A DNA stretch of 64,000 nucleotides from Virgibacillus aidingensis (GTDB taxonomy: Bacteria > Bacillota > Bacilli > Bacillales > Amphibacillaceae). The first letter of the stretch is position 1; each line of letters starts with the position of its first letter. Position numbers and translations under genes: made by a program. Below the pieces are notes generated by a model, which worked only from the letters and a program-made list of their open reading frames with translations, was not told the origin of the DNA and did no database searches. This document shows positions 37,154-43,939 of the stretch, one piece after another. Location: NCBI RefSeq assembly GCF_010994035.1, contig NZ_WIXN01000006.1:62001-126000 (forward strand). Reading direction: 5' to 3'.

Positions 37154-37183
37154 GAGAAGCAGTCGTTAACCTGACTGCTTCTC
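37154..37183 (-). terminator. Hairpin between lanA1 and lanM1 (read-through or processing stem)
   Basis: GAGAAGCAGTC / GACTGCTTCTC, an 11-bp perfect stem with a short loop, lies just after the lanA1 stop and 36 bp before lanM1. It has only a weak T run on the minus strand. In lantibiotic operons such stems raise precursor over synthetase expression by partial termination or RNA protection. Confidence 0.7.
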
Positions 37184-37190
37184 TGCTTTC

Positions 37191-37451
37191 TTAGCAAGTT
37201 AAACATGTAGTGTGTGTAGGACAAATCATACATTCCCAAGTTACCGTGCAAATATTTCCATCATTAGCATCTGATGGAGTCCACGCCGGCTCTACTTCAC
37301 CAGCTCCAACGTAGCGGTTTAAATTTGCATCATCCAGTTCAGCAAAAGAATCTCCTACTGGAACGCTGGGAAGCCTTTCTTTTTGATCAGCAGACAATGA
37401 TGAGCGATAACTAGCATCTTTCCAATACATAATAATTTCTTCCACATTCAT
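37191..37451 (-). CDS. lanA1: Two-component lantibiotic alpha precursor (mersacidin/haloduracin-alpha type)
   Basis: 86 residues; start ATG at 37451 after AAGGGAGGTG. The leader begins MNVEEIIMYWKDASYRSS, close in pattern to the mersacidin leader (EAIIRSWKDPFSR), and holds SFAELDDANLNRYVGAGEVE, like mersacidin SELKEAQMDKLVGAGDMEA. LanT would cut after VGA (residue 50), and the hexapeptide GEVEPA may be trimmed to give a product starting at Trp57. The core has the lipid II-binding ring motif Cys68-Thr-Val-Thr-Trp-Glu-Cys74 (CTxTxEC), then MICPTHTTCLTC. Five cysteines, at 68, 74, 77, 83 and 86. The tail after Cys74 is longer than usual. Confidence 0.92.
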   Translation of the reverse strand: MNVEEIIMYWKDASYRSSLSADQKERLPSVPVGDSFAELDDANLNRYVGAGEVEPAWTPSDANDGNICTVTWECMICPTHTTCLTC

Positions 37452-37492
37452 AGTTTCTACACCTCCCTTAAAATGGAATAACTTCTTGGCAT

Positions 37493-37534
37493 TCACCAAG
37501 TCAGGCAGGACAGATATTTTATTGCCCCGCGCAA
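37493..37534 (-). CDS. Possible 13-codon upstream reading frame before lanA1
   Basis: TTG start at 37534 preceded by TAGGAGGG at about 7 bp, reading (M)RGAIKYLSCLTW and stopping 41 bp before the lanA1 ATG. It could be a translated leader or only a second ribosome site. No homologue known to me. Low confidence. Confidence 0.2.
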   Translation of the reverse strand: MRGAIKYLSCLTW

Positions 37535-37551
37535 TTTGTTTCCCTCCTATA

Positions 37552-38013
37552 TTTAATAGGAGTTTTTATAACATTCCGAAACCAATAAGTCCCGAAATAT
37601 TATTACAAAAATTATAACCACCTGACATCACGAGGAATTTCCTGATTAAAACTACTTACATACTGACAAAATTCCAGATTATTAAACATATACCATTTGG
37701 AAGTAAGCATTTCACTATAAATTTTTAAGGTGGTATCGTAAAGTTTTTGAAATTATAAATAGTATCGGATGTATAATTATTAAAAAAGTGGGTTATCTAG
37801 TTATAGTTTGGATTTCATTAAATTTGGACTATTGTAACTATTCCCAGTCTACTGCTAACTCTGTGTGTACATATATTCTAGCAATTATATTGAAAAATTC
37901 AATAGTTTTTTTAAATTTTTATTAAAATTTTAGTATTAAATGTAATATACCTTAAAAAATTATGTATTAACTGAATAGAAAATAAAATTTATTAAAATTT
38001 CATTAAAATTTTA
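37552..38013. promoter_or_regulatory. Divergent lanA1-lanA2 control region
   Basis: Very AT-rich region between the divergent precursor genes. ATTAAAATTT occurs at 37990-37999 and again at 38001-38010 (11-bp period, one helical turn), and once more near 37920. These direct repeats sit immediately upstream of the lanA2 -35 box and are candidate sites for the OmpR-type regulator or the HTH-TPR regulator. No clear coding sequence. Confidence 0.5.
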
Positions 38014-38043
38014 TTGACTTTATACTAATTGCTGTATTATATT
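38014..38043 (+). promoter_or_regulatory. Putative lanA2 promoter
   Basis: TTGACT (38014-38019) with TTATAT or TATATT at 17-18 bp spacing (38037-38043). About 65 bp upstream of the lanA2 start. Confidence 0.55.
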
Positions 38044-38108
38044 ATTTTTAGATAACAAATTGCGTAAAAATTGTAATTTGTTTAAAATATTTTAAGGAGG
38101 TGCTATCT

Positions 38109-38309
38109 ATGTCTAAAAATGAAATTAGAAGAAACCTTGTGGAAAATTCCTTAACTAATGCTGGATCAGTTAATGAAGATGAACTGAAACAATTAGCAGG
38201 CGGAGAGGATGCGACTCCAGATACACATCCAACAACAATTATACCAGTCAGCTTAGCTGTTTGTCCGACTACCACCTGTCGCTCTTTTTCTTCTCCATGT
38301 CCAAATTAA
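38109..38309 (+). CDS. lanA2: Two-component lantibiotic beta precursor (haloduracin/lichenicidin-beta type)
   Basis: 66 residues; ATG at 38109 after AAGGAGGTGC. The leader has VNEDELKQLAGG (residues 21-32), a standard double-glycine site for LanT. The hexapeptide EDATPD after it resembles the extra six residues removed from HalA2/LicA2 (NVDPAQ-like). The core keeps the beta hallmark VSLAVCPTTTC, compared with VSVALCPTTKC in HalA2. Cysteines are 52, 57 and 64, so three thioether rings at most. The first ring Cys of the HalA2 pattern is missing here, and the tail RSFSSPCPN differs. Confidence 0.92.
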   Translation: MSKNEIRRNLVENSLTNAGSVNEDELKQLAGGEDATPDTHPTTIIPVSLAVCPTTTCRSFSSPCPN

Positions 38310-38314
38310 TTTGG

Positions 38315-38342
38315 AAAAGCAGGCAGTATACTGTCTGCTTTT
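38315..38342 (+). terminator. Hairpin between lanA2 and lanM2
   Basis: A near-perfect 28-nt palindrome (AAAAGCAG ... CTGCTTTT with inner CAGTATACTG), directly after the lanA2 stop and 25 bp before lanM2. It mirrors the stem behind lanA1 and has a weak T run (ACTACTTTTT), so partial termination is likely. Confidence 0.7.
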
Positions 38343-38366
38343 ACTACTTTTTAGGAGTTGAAAGCA

Positions 38367-41300
38367 ATGATTACAAAAGAAGAATACATCAAACAACAGT
38401 TGGATAAGGCAAAATACAACTTAGAAACAGAGTCTCTGAATAACATAATATATAACAAAGACGATGAACCAGTACTATCTTTTAATGGAGAACAAAATGA
38501 TCTTGAATGGATCAATTCCTATTACGATATAATTTTATATAATAGTCATACTATTTCGGATGATGAGGTGCAAAAAATCTGCAAAAATGATTTTGAAAAA
38601 CAGGTCTCCCCCTTTTTTATCCCTTTTTTAACATACGCTTATAAATTGTACTCCAGGGGAAAAACTGCAATTCGCAGATCAGAAAAGTTTCTTGATGAGG
38701 AAAACCTCCCTTATTCAATACTGAGTAATATTTACCAAAAGTTACTGAACTTATCGATAAAAACATTGGTTCAAGAATTGCAGGTATCAAAGATAGCCGG
38801 GGAATTAAAAGGGGAAACAAAAGAGGATAGATATTCCTACTATTTTACTCGCTTTTTATCACATCCTGAACATAGAATAGAAATACTAAATAATTACCCT
38901 GTATTAACCCGTATTTTAGTTGAAGAAACAAAAAAAGGAGTACAAGAACACTTTAAGGTCATCCGAAGATTAGATAGTGACTTTGAAGAAATAGAACAAC
39001 TTTTTAAAAAAGACTTTTCCCGGCTTAAATCTGTAGAGTCTGACATGGGAGATACCCATCAACAAGGCCAGAGTGTAATGATTTTAAATTTCAGCTCAGG
39101 AGAAAAACTTGTATACAAACCCCGATCACTGGCAACTGACTTGCATTTCAACCAATTATTGAATTGGGTAAATGAAAAAAATTATCCGTTTCAGATAAAA
39201 ACTATTAAAGTATTAAATAAACAAAAATATGGCTGGCAGGAATTTGTAAATCATCAGGAATGCTCTACATATGCGGAAATCAAACAGTTCTATACTAGGT
39301 TAGGCGGATTAATTGCCATCCTTTATATTTTGGAAGCAACAGATTTCCATTTAGAAAACATTATTGCTTCCGGAGCTGACCCATTTTTAGTGGACATGGA
39401 ATCCATTTTTCAAAATAGCTTTGATACGGAGACCAGCAAAAGTGCAATAGCTAAAACAGTAGAAGAGCTCAATAATTCAGTTTTTAGAACAGGCGTACTC
39501 CCTATTAAATTTTCTGCTAATTCTTTAGACCCGGAATACAGTGGGGTGGGAGGGGAAGAACAGGAATTACAATTAGAAAATTATGTTCTCGATTCAATCG
39601 GTACCGATAATATGAGAATGGTATTAAAAAAAGTGCCTTTTGGAGGAAAAGAAAACCGCCCATTTATTGATAAAAATTACGCAGAGCCGGAAAATTATTC
39701 TGATGAAATTATTTCAGGGTTCCAAAATATGTATTCCCTTTTTATTTTAAATAAGGATGAGCTAATATCTGAAAGTGGTCCTATTTATTGGTTTAAAAAT
39801 GATTCAGTAAGGTTTATTCCAAGAGCCACCCAAACTTACGCGACATTTCAATATTCGAGCTATCATCCTAAGTATTTAATGAAAGGTGAAGACAGAGTAC
39901 GCTTATTTAATATTTTAGCAGACTCATCAAAAAGAGCTTCCAATTATAAACAAATAGTTAGATTTGAAATACGGGACTTATTAGAAAATGATATTCCTTA
40001 TTTTACAAGTAAAGTTAATTCCCAAAACTTATATGACAGCAGAGGACATGAGATATCAAACTTTTTCAAAACAACCAGCTTGGAAAAGGTATTAAAAAAA
40101 ATACGTCAATTAAATGAAAATGACTGTAAAAAACAGTCGTTATTTTTAAAGAAATCCTTAGCTACATTAGATAAAGAATCCATACAATCTGATGGGGCTA
40201 TCTTACCTGCTGCCAAATATACAAACAGCATTGGTAAGGACGACTATCTGGAAGAGGCAGTAAAAATAGGGGAAAGTCTTATTCAATCCGCTATATATGG
40301 AACCACAAATACTAATAATGATGTTTCCTGGATAGGGATAGGAGCCAATCAAAACGAAAAGCTTTATTTATCTCCTTTAGGAACAGGATTGTATGACGGT
40401 GTATTGGGAGTTGGGTTATTTTTAGCTTTTCTGGCCGAGGAATCTGGTAACCCTGATTTTAAAGATGTTTCTAAGGCTTGTATAGAAACTTCCAGAACAA
40501 TTCTCAAGAGTGGAAGTGAGGAGAAAAGTTTATCCGCTTTCTATGGATATAGTTCTGTGGCATATGTGCTCGCTCATCTATCCAAACTGTGGAATGACAA
40601 TTCTTTGATGGATGAAGCAGCGGATGTACTGAAGCAAATTAAACCATTCATACATAGGGATACAGTTTATGACTTAATGGGAGGAAGTGCCGGAGCATTA
40701 ATAGTTTGTTTGAAATTGTATGAGAAACTCAATGATCCTGAACTTCTTAACTTGGCTATTTTATGTGGTGACCACTTATTGAAGCATGCTAAAGAAATAC
40801 ATGGGGGATTAGGATGGCATTCCAATTTCAATGAATCCCCATTGGCGGGTTTATCACATGGATGCACCGGAATAGCTTGGGCACTAATAGCCTTATCATA
40901 CCAAACTGGTATAAATAAATATCAAAAAGCAGGTTTTGCAGCTCTTAAATATGAGGATAGTCTGTTTAATAATAAAGAGAATAACTGGAAGGATCTGCGC
41001 AGCACATCAGATATTAATTCTGTTAACTGGTGTCATGGCGCTGCAGGAATTGGTATTGGAAGATTACAAATCTACAATTTATTAAAGAGCAATCACATTA
41101 AATCGGCCATTCATATATCTCTGAAAACAACTTTGCAAAGGGGGTTTGGACATAATAATTGCTTATGCCATGGAGATTTAGGTAATTTAGAGCTTATATC
41201 CCTATGTAATCGCTATCAAGAATTTAACTATGTTAACCCGGAATTTAATAGATTATCCAGATCTATTCTAAAACAAATTCAAGTAAAAGGGTACCTTACC

Positions 41301-41417
41301 GGTATTCCTAAAAAGATTGAAACACCTGGTTTTATGTTGGGGAATGCTGGAATTGGATATGGCCTATTAAGGATTTATAATCCTTCATTACCATCTATTT
41401 TATCTTTGGAACTGTAA
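38367..41417 (+). CDS. lanM2: Class II lanthipeptide synthetase LanM (partner of lanA2)
   Basis: 1016 residues from the ATG at 38367 (AGGAGTTG upstream; the TTG nine bases before is less likely). The dehydratase domain shows SDMGDTHQQGQSVMIL, KLVYKPRSLATDLHFNQLLNW and ILEATDFHLENIIASGADP. The cyclase domain shows SHGCTGIAWAL, NWCHGAAGIGIGR and CLCHGDLGNLEL with the zinc-binding Cys, Cys, His. It is a different enzyme from lanM1 (clearly diverged), as in haloduracin and lichenicidin loci where each peptide has its own LanM. Cotranscribed with lanA2. Confidence 0.95.
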   Translation: MITKEEYIKQQLDKAKYNLETESLNNIIYNKDDEPVLSFNGEQNDLEWINSYYDIILYNSHTISDDEVQKICKNDFEKQVSPFFIPFLTYAYKLYSRGKTAIRRSEKFLDEENLPYSILSNIYQKLLNLSIKTLVQELQVSKIAGELKGETKEDRYSYYFTRFLSHPEHRIEILNNYPVLTRILVEETKKGVQEHFKVIRRLDSDFEEIEQLFKKDFSRLKSVESDMGDTHQQGQSVMILNFSSGEKLVYKPRSLATDLHFNQLLNWVNEKNYPFQIKTIKVLNKQKYGWQEFVNHQECSTYAEIKQFYTRLGGLIAILYILEATDFHLENIIASGADPFLVDMESIFQNSFDTETSKSAIAKTVEELNNSVFRTGVLPIKFSANSLDPEYSGVGGEEQELQLENYVLDSIGTDNMRMVLKKVPFGGKENRPFIDKNYAEPENYSDEIISGFQNMYSLFILNKDELISESGPIYWFKNDSVRFIPRATQTYATFQYSSYHPKYLMKGEDRVRLFNILADSSKRASNYKQIVRFEIRDLLENDIPYFTSKVNSQNLYDSRGHEISNFFKTTSLEKVLKKIRQLNENDCKKQSLFLKKSLATLDKESIQSDGAILPAAKYTNSIGKDDYLEEAVKIGESLIQSAIYGTTNTNNDVSWIGIGANQNEKLYLSPLGTGLYDGVLGVGLFLAFLAEESGNPDFKDVSKACIETSRTILKSGSEEKSLSAFYGYSSVAYVLAHLSKLWNDNSLMDEAADVLKQIKPFIHRDTVYDLMGGSAGALIVCLKLYEKLNDPELLNLAILCGDHLLKHAKEIHGGLGWHSNFNESPLAGLSHGCTGIAWALIALSYQTGINKYQKAGFAALKYEDSLFNNKENNWKDLRSTSDINSVNWCHGAAGIGIGRLQIYNLLKSNHIKSAIHISLKTTLQRGFGHNNCLCHGDLGNLELISLCNRYQEFNYVNPEFNRLSRSILKQIQVKGYLTGIPKKIETPGFMLGNAGIGYGLLRIYNPSLPSILSLEL

Positions 41418-41483
41418 ATGGTTATCTTTGTAATAGTTTATTCTTGGCATAACGTTTATCAATAATTCAAAGGAATTCAGCTA

Positions 41484-41527
41484 TCCTTGGAATTTAAATT
41501 CCATTGATTAATGCAAGGAATTTTTTC
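41484..41527 (+). terminator. Terminator after lanM2
   Basis: TCCTTG / CAAGGA stem with inner GGAATTTAAATTCC pairing and an ATTTTTTC tail, before the next gene. Confidence 0.65.
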
Positions 41528-41557
41528 AGTAATATACTTAAATTGGAGGAATAACTG

Positions 41558-42328
41558 ATGAAATTACTAAAAAAATCTTTATATTTATTTTTCGCAATTT
41601 TACTAGTAACCGCCCTCAATTCTCACAGTAATATTGCGTTTGCCGAATCTTATTCCGTAGTCAATGATCTTGAAGAACCAACATCGCCAAACCTGGTTCA
41701 TACTGAGAGTATATATAAAGGTAATGAAATGAAAGAAACAGTAACTCTTACTAAATTAACCATGGACAAAAATGAGATATTAACTCTAACATTACCTTTT
41801 AATTTTAAAAATGGCGAATACATTGAGATAAATAAAGACGAGAACAATAACTTTGTGAACTCTGCTAATATATATAATAAAGAAGGTACTTCCATCGGGA
41901 TTATTTCTTTTGAAAAGAATGATGATATCCAACTGCAAAGTCATGGTGATGATGCAATAGAATTGAAGATTAATTCTGACGAACAGGTGTTGGATATTAC
42001 TTATTTAGTTGCATCTTATAATTATGAAGATTATTTTCATTCCAGCAGCTGGATTGAGAGAGATAGTTTAATATCTTTAAGCATTAATCCCAAACCTTTA
42101 CTATGGGAATCCGGAATGTTAGAGCGGACCTCTATTAGAAATGATAGTTGGCAAAAAGTTCTGGATAAACATCAAGAAGATAGTCAATTCTATAACGAAA
42201 ATGGTATGAAGGATCAGTATTATTGTCATTTTGACTTTGCAAAAGGCAATAAAGTTCCCTGGAACATTGAACCTAGCAGACCTGATGTCGGCTACATCTT
42301 GACTGTTTTAAATGCATGCAATCCATAA
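41558..42328 (+). CDS. Secreted DUF2599-like protein
   Basis: 256 residues. A Sec signal peptide (LLKKSLYLFFAILLVTALNSH to about AFA at residue ~29) precedes a beta-rich body. The last ~45 residues match the DUF2599 pattern: an aromatic-Cys-His segment MKDQYYCHFDFA, WNIEPSRPDVGY and a terminal LNACNP, with two cysteines that could form a disulfide. DUF2599 proteins are small exported proteins of unknown function seen in actinobacteria and firmicutes. GGAGGAAT precedes the ATG. It stands at the edge of the lanthipeptide cluster behind a terminator. A role in immunity or in processing is a guess. Confidence 0.7.
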   Translation: MKLLKKSLYLFFAILLVTALNSHSNIAFAESYSVVNDLEEPTSPNLVHTESIYKGNEMKETVTLTKLTMDKNEILTLTLPFNFKNGEYIEINKDENNNFVNSANIYNKEGTSIGIISFEKNDDIQLQSHGDDAIELKINSDEQVLDITYLVASYNYEDYFHSSSWIERDSLISLSINPKPLLWESGMLERTSIRNDSWQKVLDKHQEDSQFYNENGMKDQYYCHFDFAKGNKVPWNIEPSRPDVGYILTVLNACNP

Positions 42329-42335
42329 ATGCCAT

Positions 42336-42403
42336 GGGACATGGGGACAGGTTTACTGTCCCATTTATTCTTTAATGGGACGCGGGACCTGTCCCTGTGT
42401 CCC
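42336..42403. repeat. Dispersed inverted repeat, family A copy 2
   Basis: GGGACATGGGGACAGGTTTA ... ACCTGTCCCTGTGTCCC, in the same orientation as the copy at 24.1 kb. It ends the accessory island and touches the stop of the first DUF4352-type lipoprotein gene. Confidence 0.9.
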
Positions 42404-42407
42404 ATAC

Positions 42408-43076
42408 TTAATTTCTTGCTTCCTCATCCGGAATCGTCCAAATTACTTCGTTGGTTGTCCCGGCAGCAACAGCTCCTGGCCGTTGTCTAAAGTAATATTC
42501 CTCACCTGTAATGATATCGGCAATGAATTGTGCAGTTCTTTCTTCACCAGGCTGAATTTCTCCTGTAAATTCCTCCACGCTGTCATATGCTCCTGCGGCA
42601 TTGGAATAGCCACTGCCATCATAGTTATCGCCAATTCGCAATATAGACATGATATCTTCTGCAATGATGACGTCATCCCCTATATTGTGAAACGTCAGCT
42701 CTAATAGAATTAGTTCATCTAGCGGCGTTTCCTGGCCATCCAGCTCGGAACCAAGGATTTCAGCTGATTCAACTGTCAATTCATACGTACCAATTGAGGT
42801 TTCGACTAAGCCTGTATCGCCTACCCTTAAATCCAATTGGTCTTCTTCGGTCACTTCGAATGGTCCACTGCCAGAGGAGTCATTTTCGTTTGAATCCTCT
42901 GTTTCTCCCGACTCCTCGTTTTCTTCTACTTCACTATCTAGCTCAGTATCTTCTACTGCTTCTTGTGATTCATTTCCTTCTGCTTCCGTATTGTCTTCTT
43001 CATTCTCACTGTTGCAAGCTGCCAGGGCGATACCCAGCAACAAAAAAGCTGCAATTAAAATTAATCGTTTCTTCAA
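42408..43076 (-). CDS. DUF4352-type lipoprotein, copy 1
   Basis: 222 residues from a TTG start at 43076 with GAGAGGAG upstream. Signal peptide with lipobox LAAC, a ~65-residue acidic Glu/Asp/Ser linker and a C-terminal immunoglobulin-like DUF4352 domain (LDLRVGDTGLVETSIGTYEL, LLELTFHNIGDD, GEIQPGEERTAQFI). Such surface lipoproteins are of unknown role. It is a close paralogue of the next gene; most of the linker and half of the domain are nearly identical in DNA. Alternative upstream ATG starts lie in the family A repeat and are unlikely. Confidence 0.85.
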   Translation of the reverse strand: MKKRLILIAAFLLLGIALAACNSENEEDNTEAEGNESQEAVEDTELDSEVEENEESGETEDSNENDSSGSGPFEVTEEDQLDLRVGDTGLVETSIGTYELTVESAEILGSELDGQETPLDELILLELTFHNIGDDVIIAEDIMSILRIGDNYDGSGYSNAAGAYDSVEEFTGEIQPGEERTAQFIADIITGEEYYFRQRPGAVAAGTTNEVIWTIPDEEARN

Positions 43077-43097
43077 GCTTATACTCCTCTCGTTAAC

Positions 43098-43180
43098 GGG
43101 ACATGGGGACATGGGACATGGGGACAGGTTTACTGTCCCATTTATTCTCAATTGGGACGCGGGACCTGTCCCTGTGTCCC
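43098..43180. repeat. Dispersed inverted repeat, family A copy 3
   Basis: Same arms as the other copies, but the left arm is partly duplicated (GGGACATGGGGACATGGGAC). It sits between the two paralogous lipoprotein genes. Confidence 0.9.
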
Positions 43181-43184
43181 GTCC

Positions 43185-43850
43185 TTAATTTCTTGCTTCC
43201 TCATCTGAAATTGTCCAAATCACCTGATTACTGACTCCTGCAGCTACTCTACCTGGTAATTGTCTAAAATAGTATTCATCACCCACCATCATATCAGCAA
43301 TGAATTGTGTTTTTCTTTCCTCTCCAGGCTGAATTTCTCCTGTAAACTCCTCGATGCCGTCATATACTTCTGCAGCGTTGGAATAGCCACTGCCATCATA
43401 AAGAGGACTAATTTCCAACATAGACATGATATCTTCTGCAATGATGATGTCATCCCCTATATTTTCAAACGTCAGCTCTAATAGAATTATTTCTTCTAGC
43501 GGCGTTTCCTGGCCGCCTAGCTCGGCACCAAGAATTTCAGCTGATTCAACTGTCAATTCATACGTACCAATTGAGGTTTCGACTAAGCCTGTATCGCCTA
43601 CCCTTAAATCCAATTGGTCTTCTTCGGTCACTTCGAATGGTCCACTGCCAGAGGAGTCATTTTCGTTTGAATCCTCTGTTTCTCCCGACTCCTCGTTTTC
43701 TTCTACTTCACTATCTAGCTCAGTATCTTCTACTGCTTCTTGTGATTCATTTCCTTCTGCTTCCGTATTCTCTTCTTCATTCTCACTGTTGCAAGCTGCC
43801 AGGGCGATACATGCCAATAAAACAGCTGCAAAAATTAATCGTTTCTTCAA
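43185..43850 (-). CDS. DUF4352-type lipoprotein, copy 2
   Basis: 221 residues from a TTG at 43850 after GAGAGGAGTG. Build is the same as copy 1: lipobox LAAC, acidic linker, C-terminal DUF4352-like domain. The stretch from the lipobox to past GTYELTVESAEILG is almost identical to copy 1; divergence is concentrated in the signal peptide and the last third (ISPLYDGSGYSNAAEVYDG). The pair is a recent tandem duplication with a family A repeat on each side, which suggests recombination between repeats. Confidence 0.85.
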   Translation of the reverse strand: MKKRLIFAAVLLACIALAACNSENEEENTEAEGNESQEAVEDTELDSEVEENEESGETEDSNENDSSGSGPFEVTEEDQLDLRVGDTGLVETSIGTYELTVESAEILGAELGGQETPLEEIILLELTFENIGDDIIIAEDIMSMLEISPLYDGSGYSNAAEVYDGIEEFTGEIQPGEERKTQFIADMMVGDEYYFRQLPGRVAAGVSNQVIWTISDEEARN

Positions 43851-43871
43851 GATGGCACTCCTCTCGTTATT

Positions 43872-43939
43872 GGGACATGGGGACAGGTTTACTGTCCCAT
43901 TTATTCTCAATTGGGACGCGGGACCTGTCCCTGTGTCCC
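43872..43939. repeat. Dispersed inverted repeat, family A copy 4
   Basis: Same arms as copies 1-3. It overlaps the 3' end of the diaminopropionate ammonia-lyase gene and supplies its last codons and stop. Confidence 0.9.

Noticed and set aside
24083-43939. Family A repeats as insertion-sequence ends
   Set aside because: The elements are only ~70-80 bp palindromes without a transposase frame between any two copies and without target duplications that I can see.
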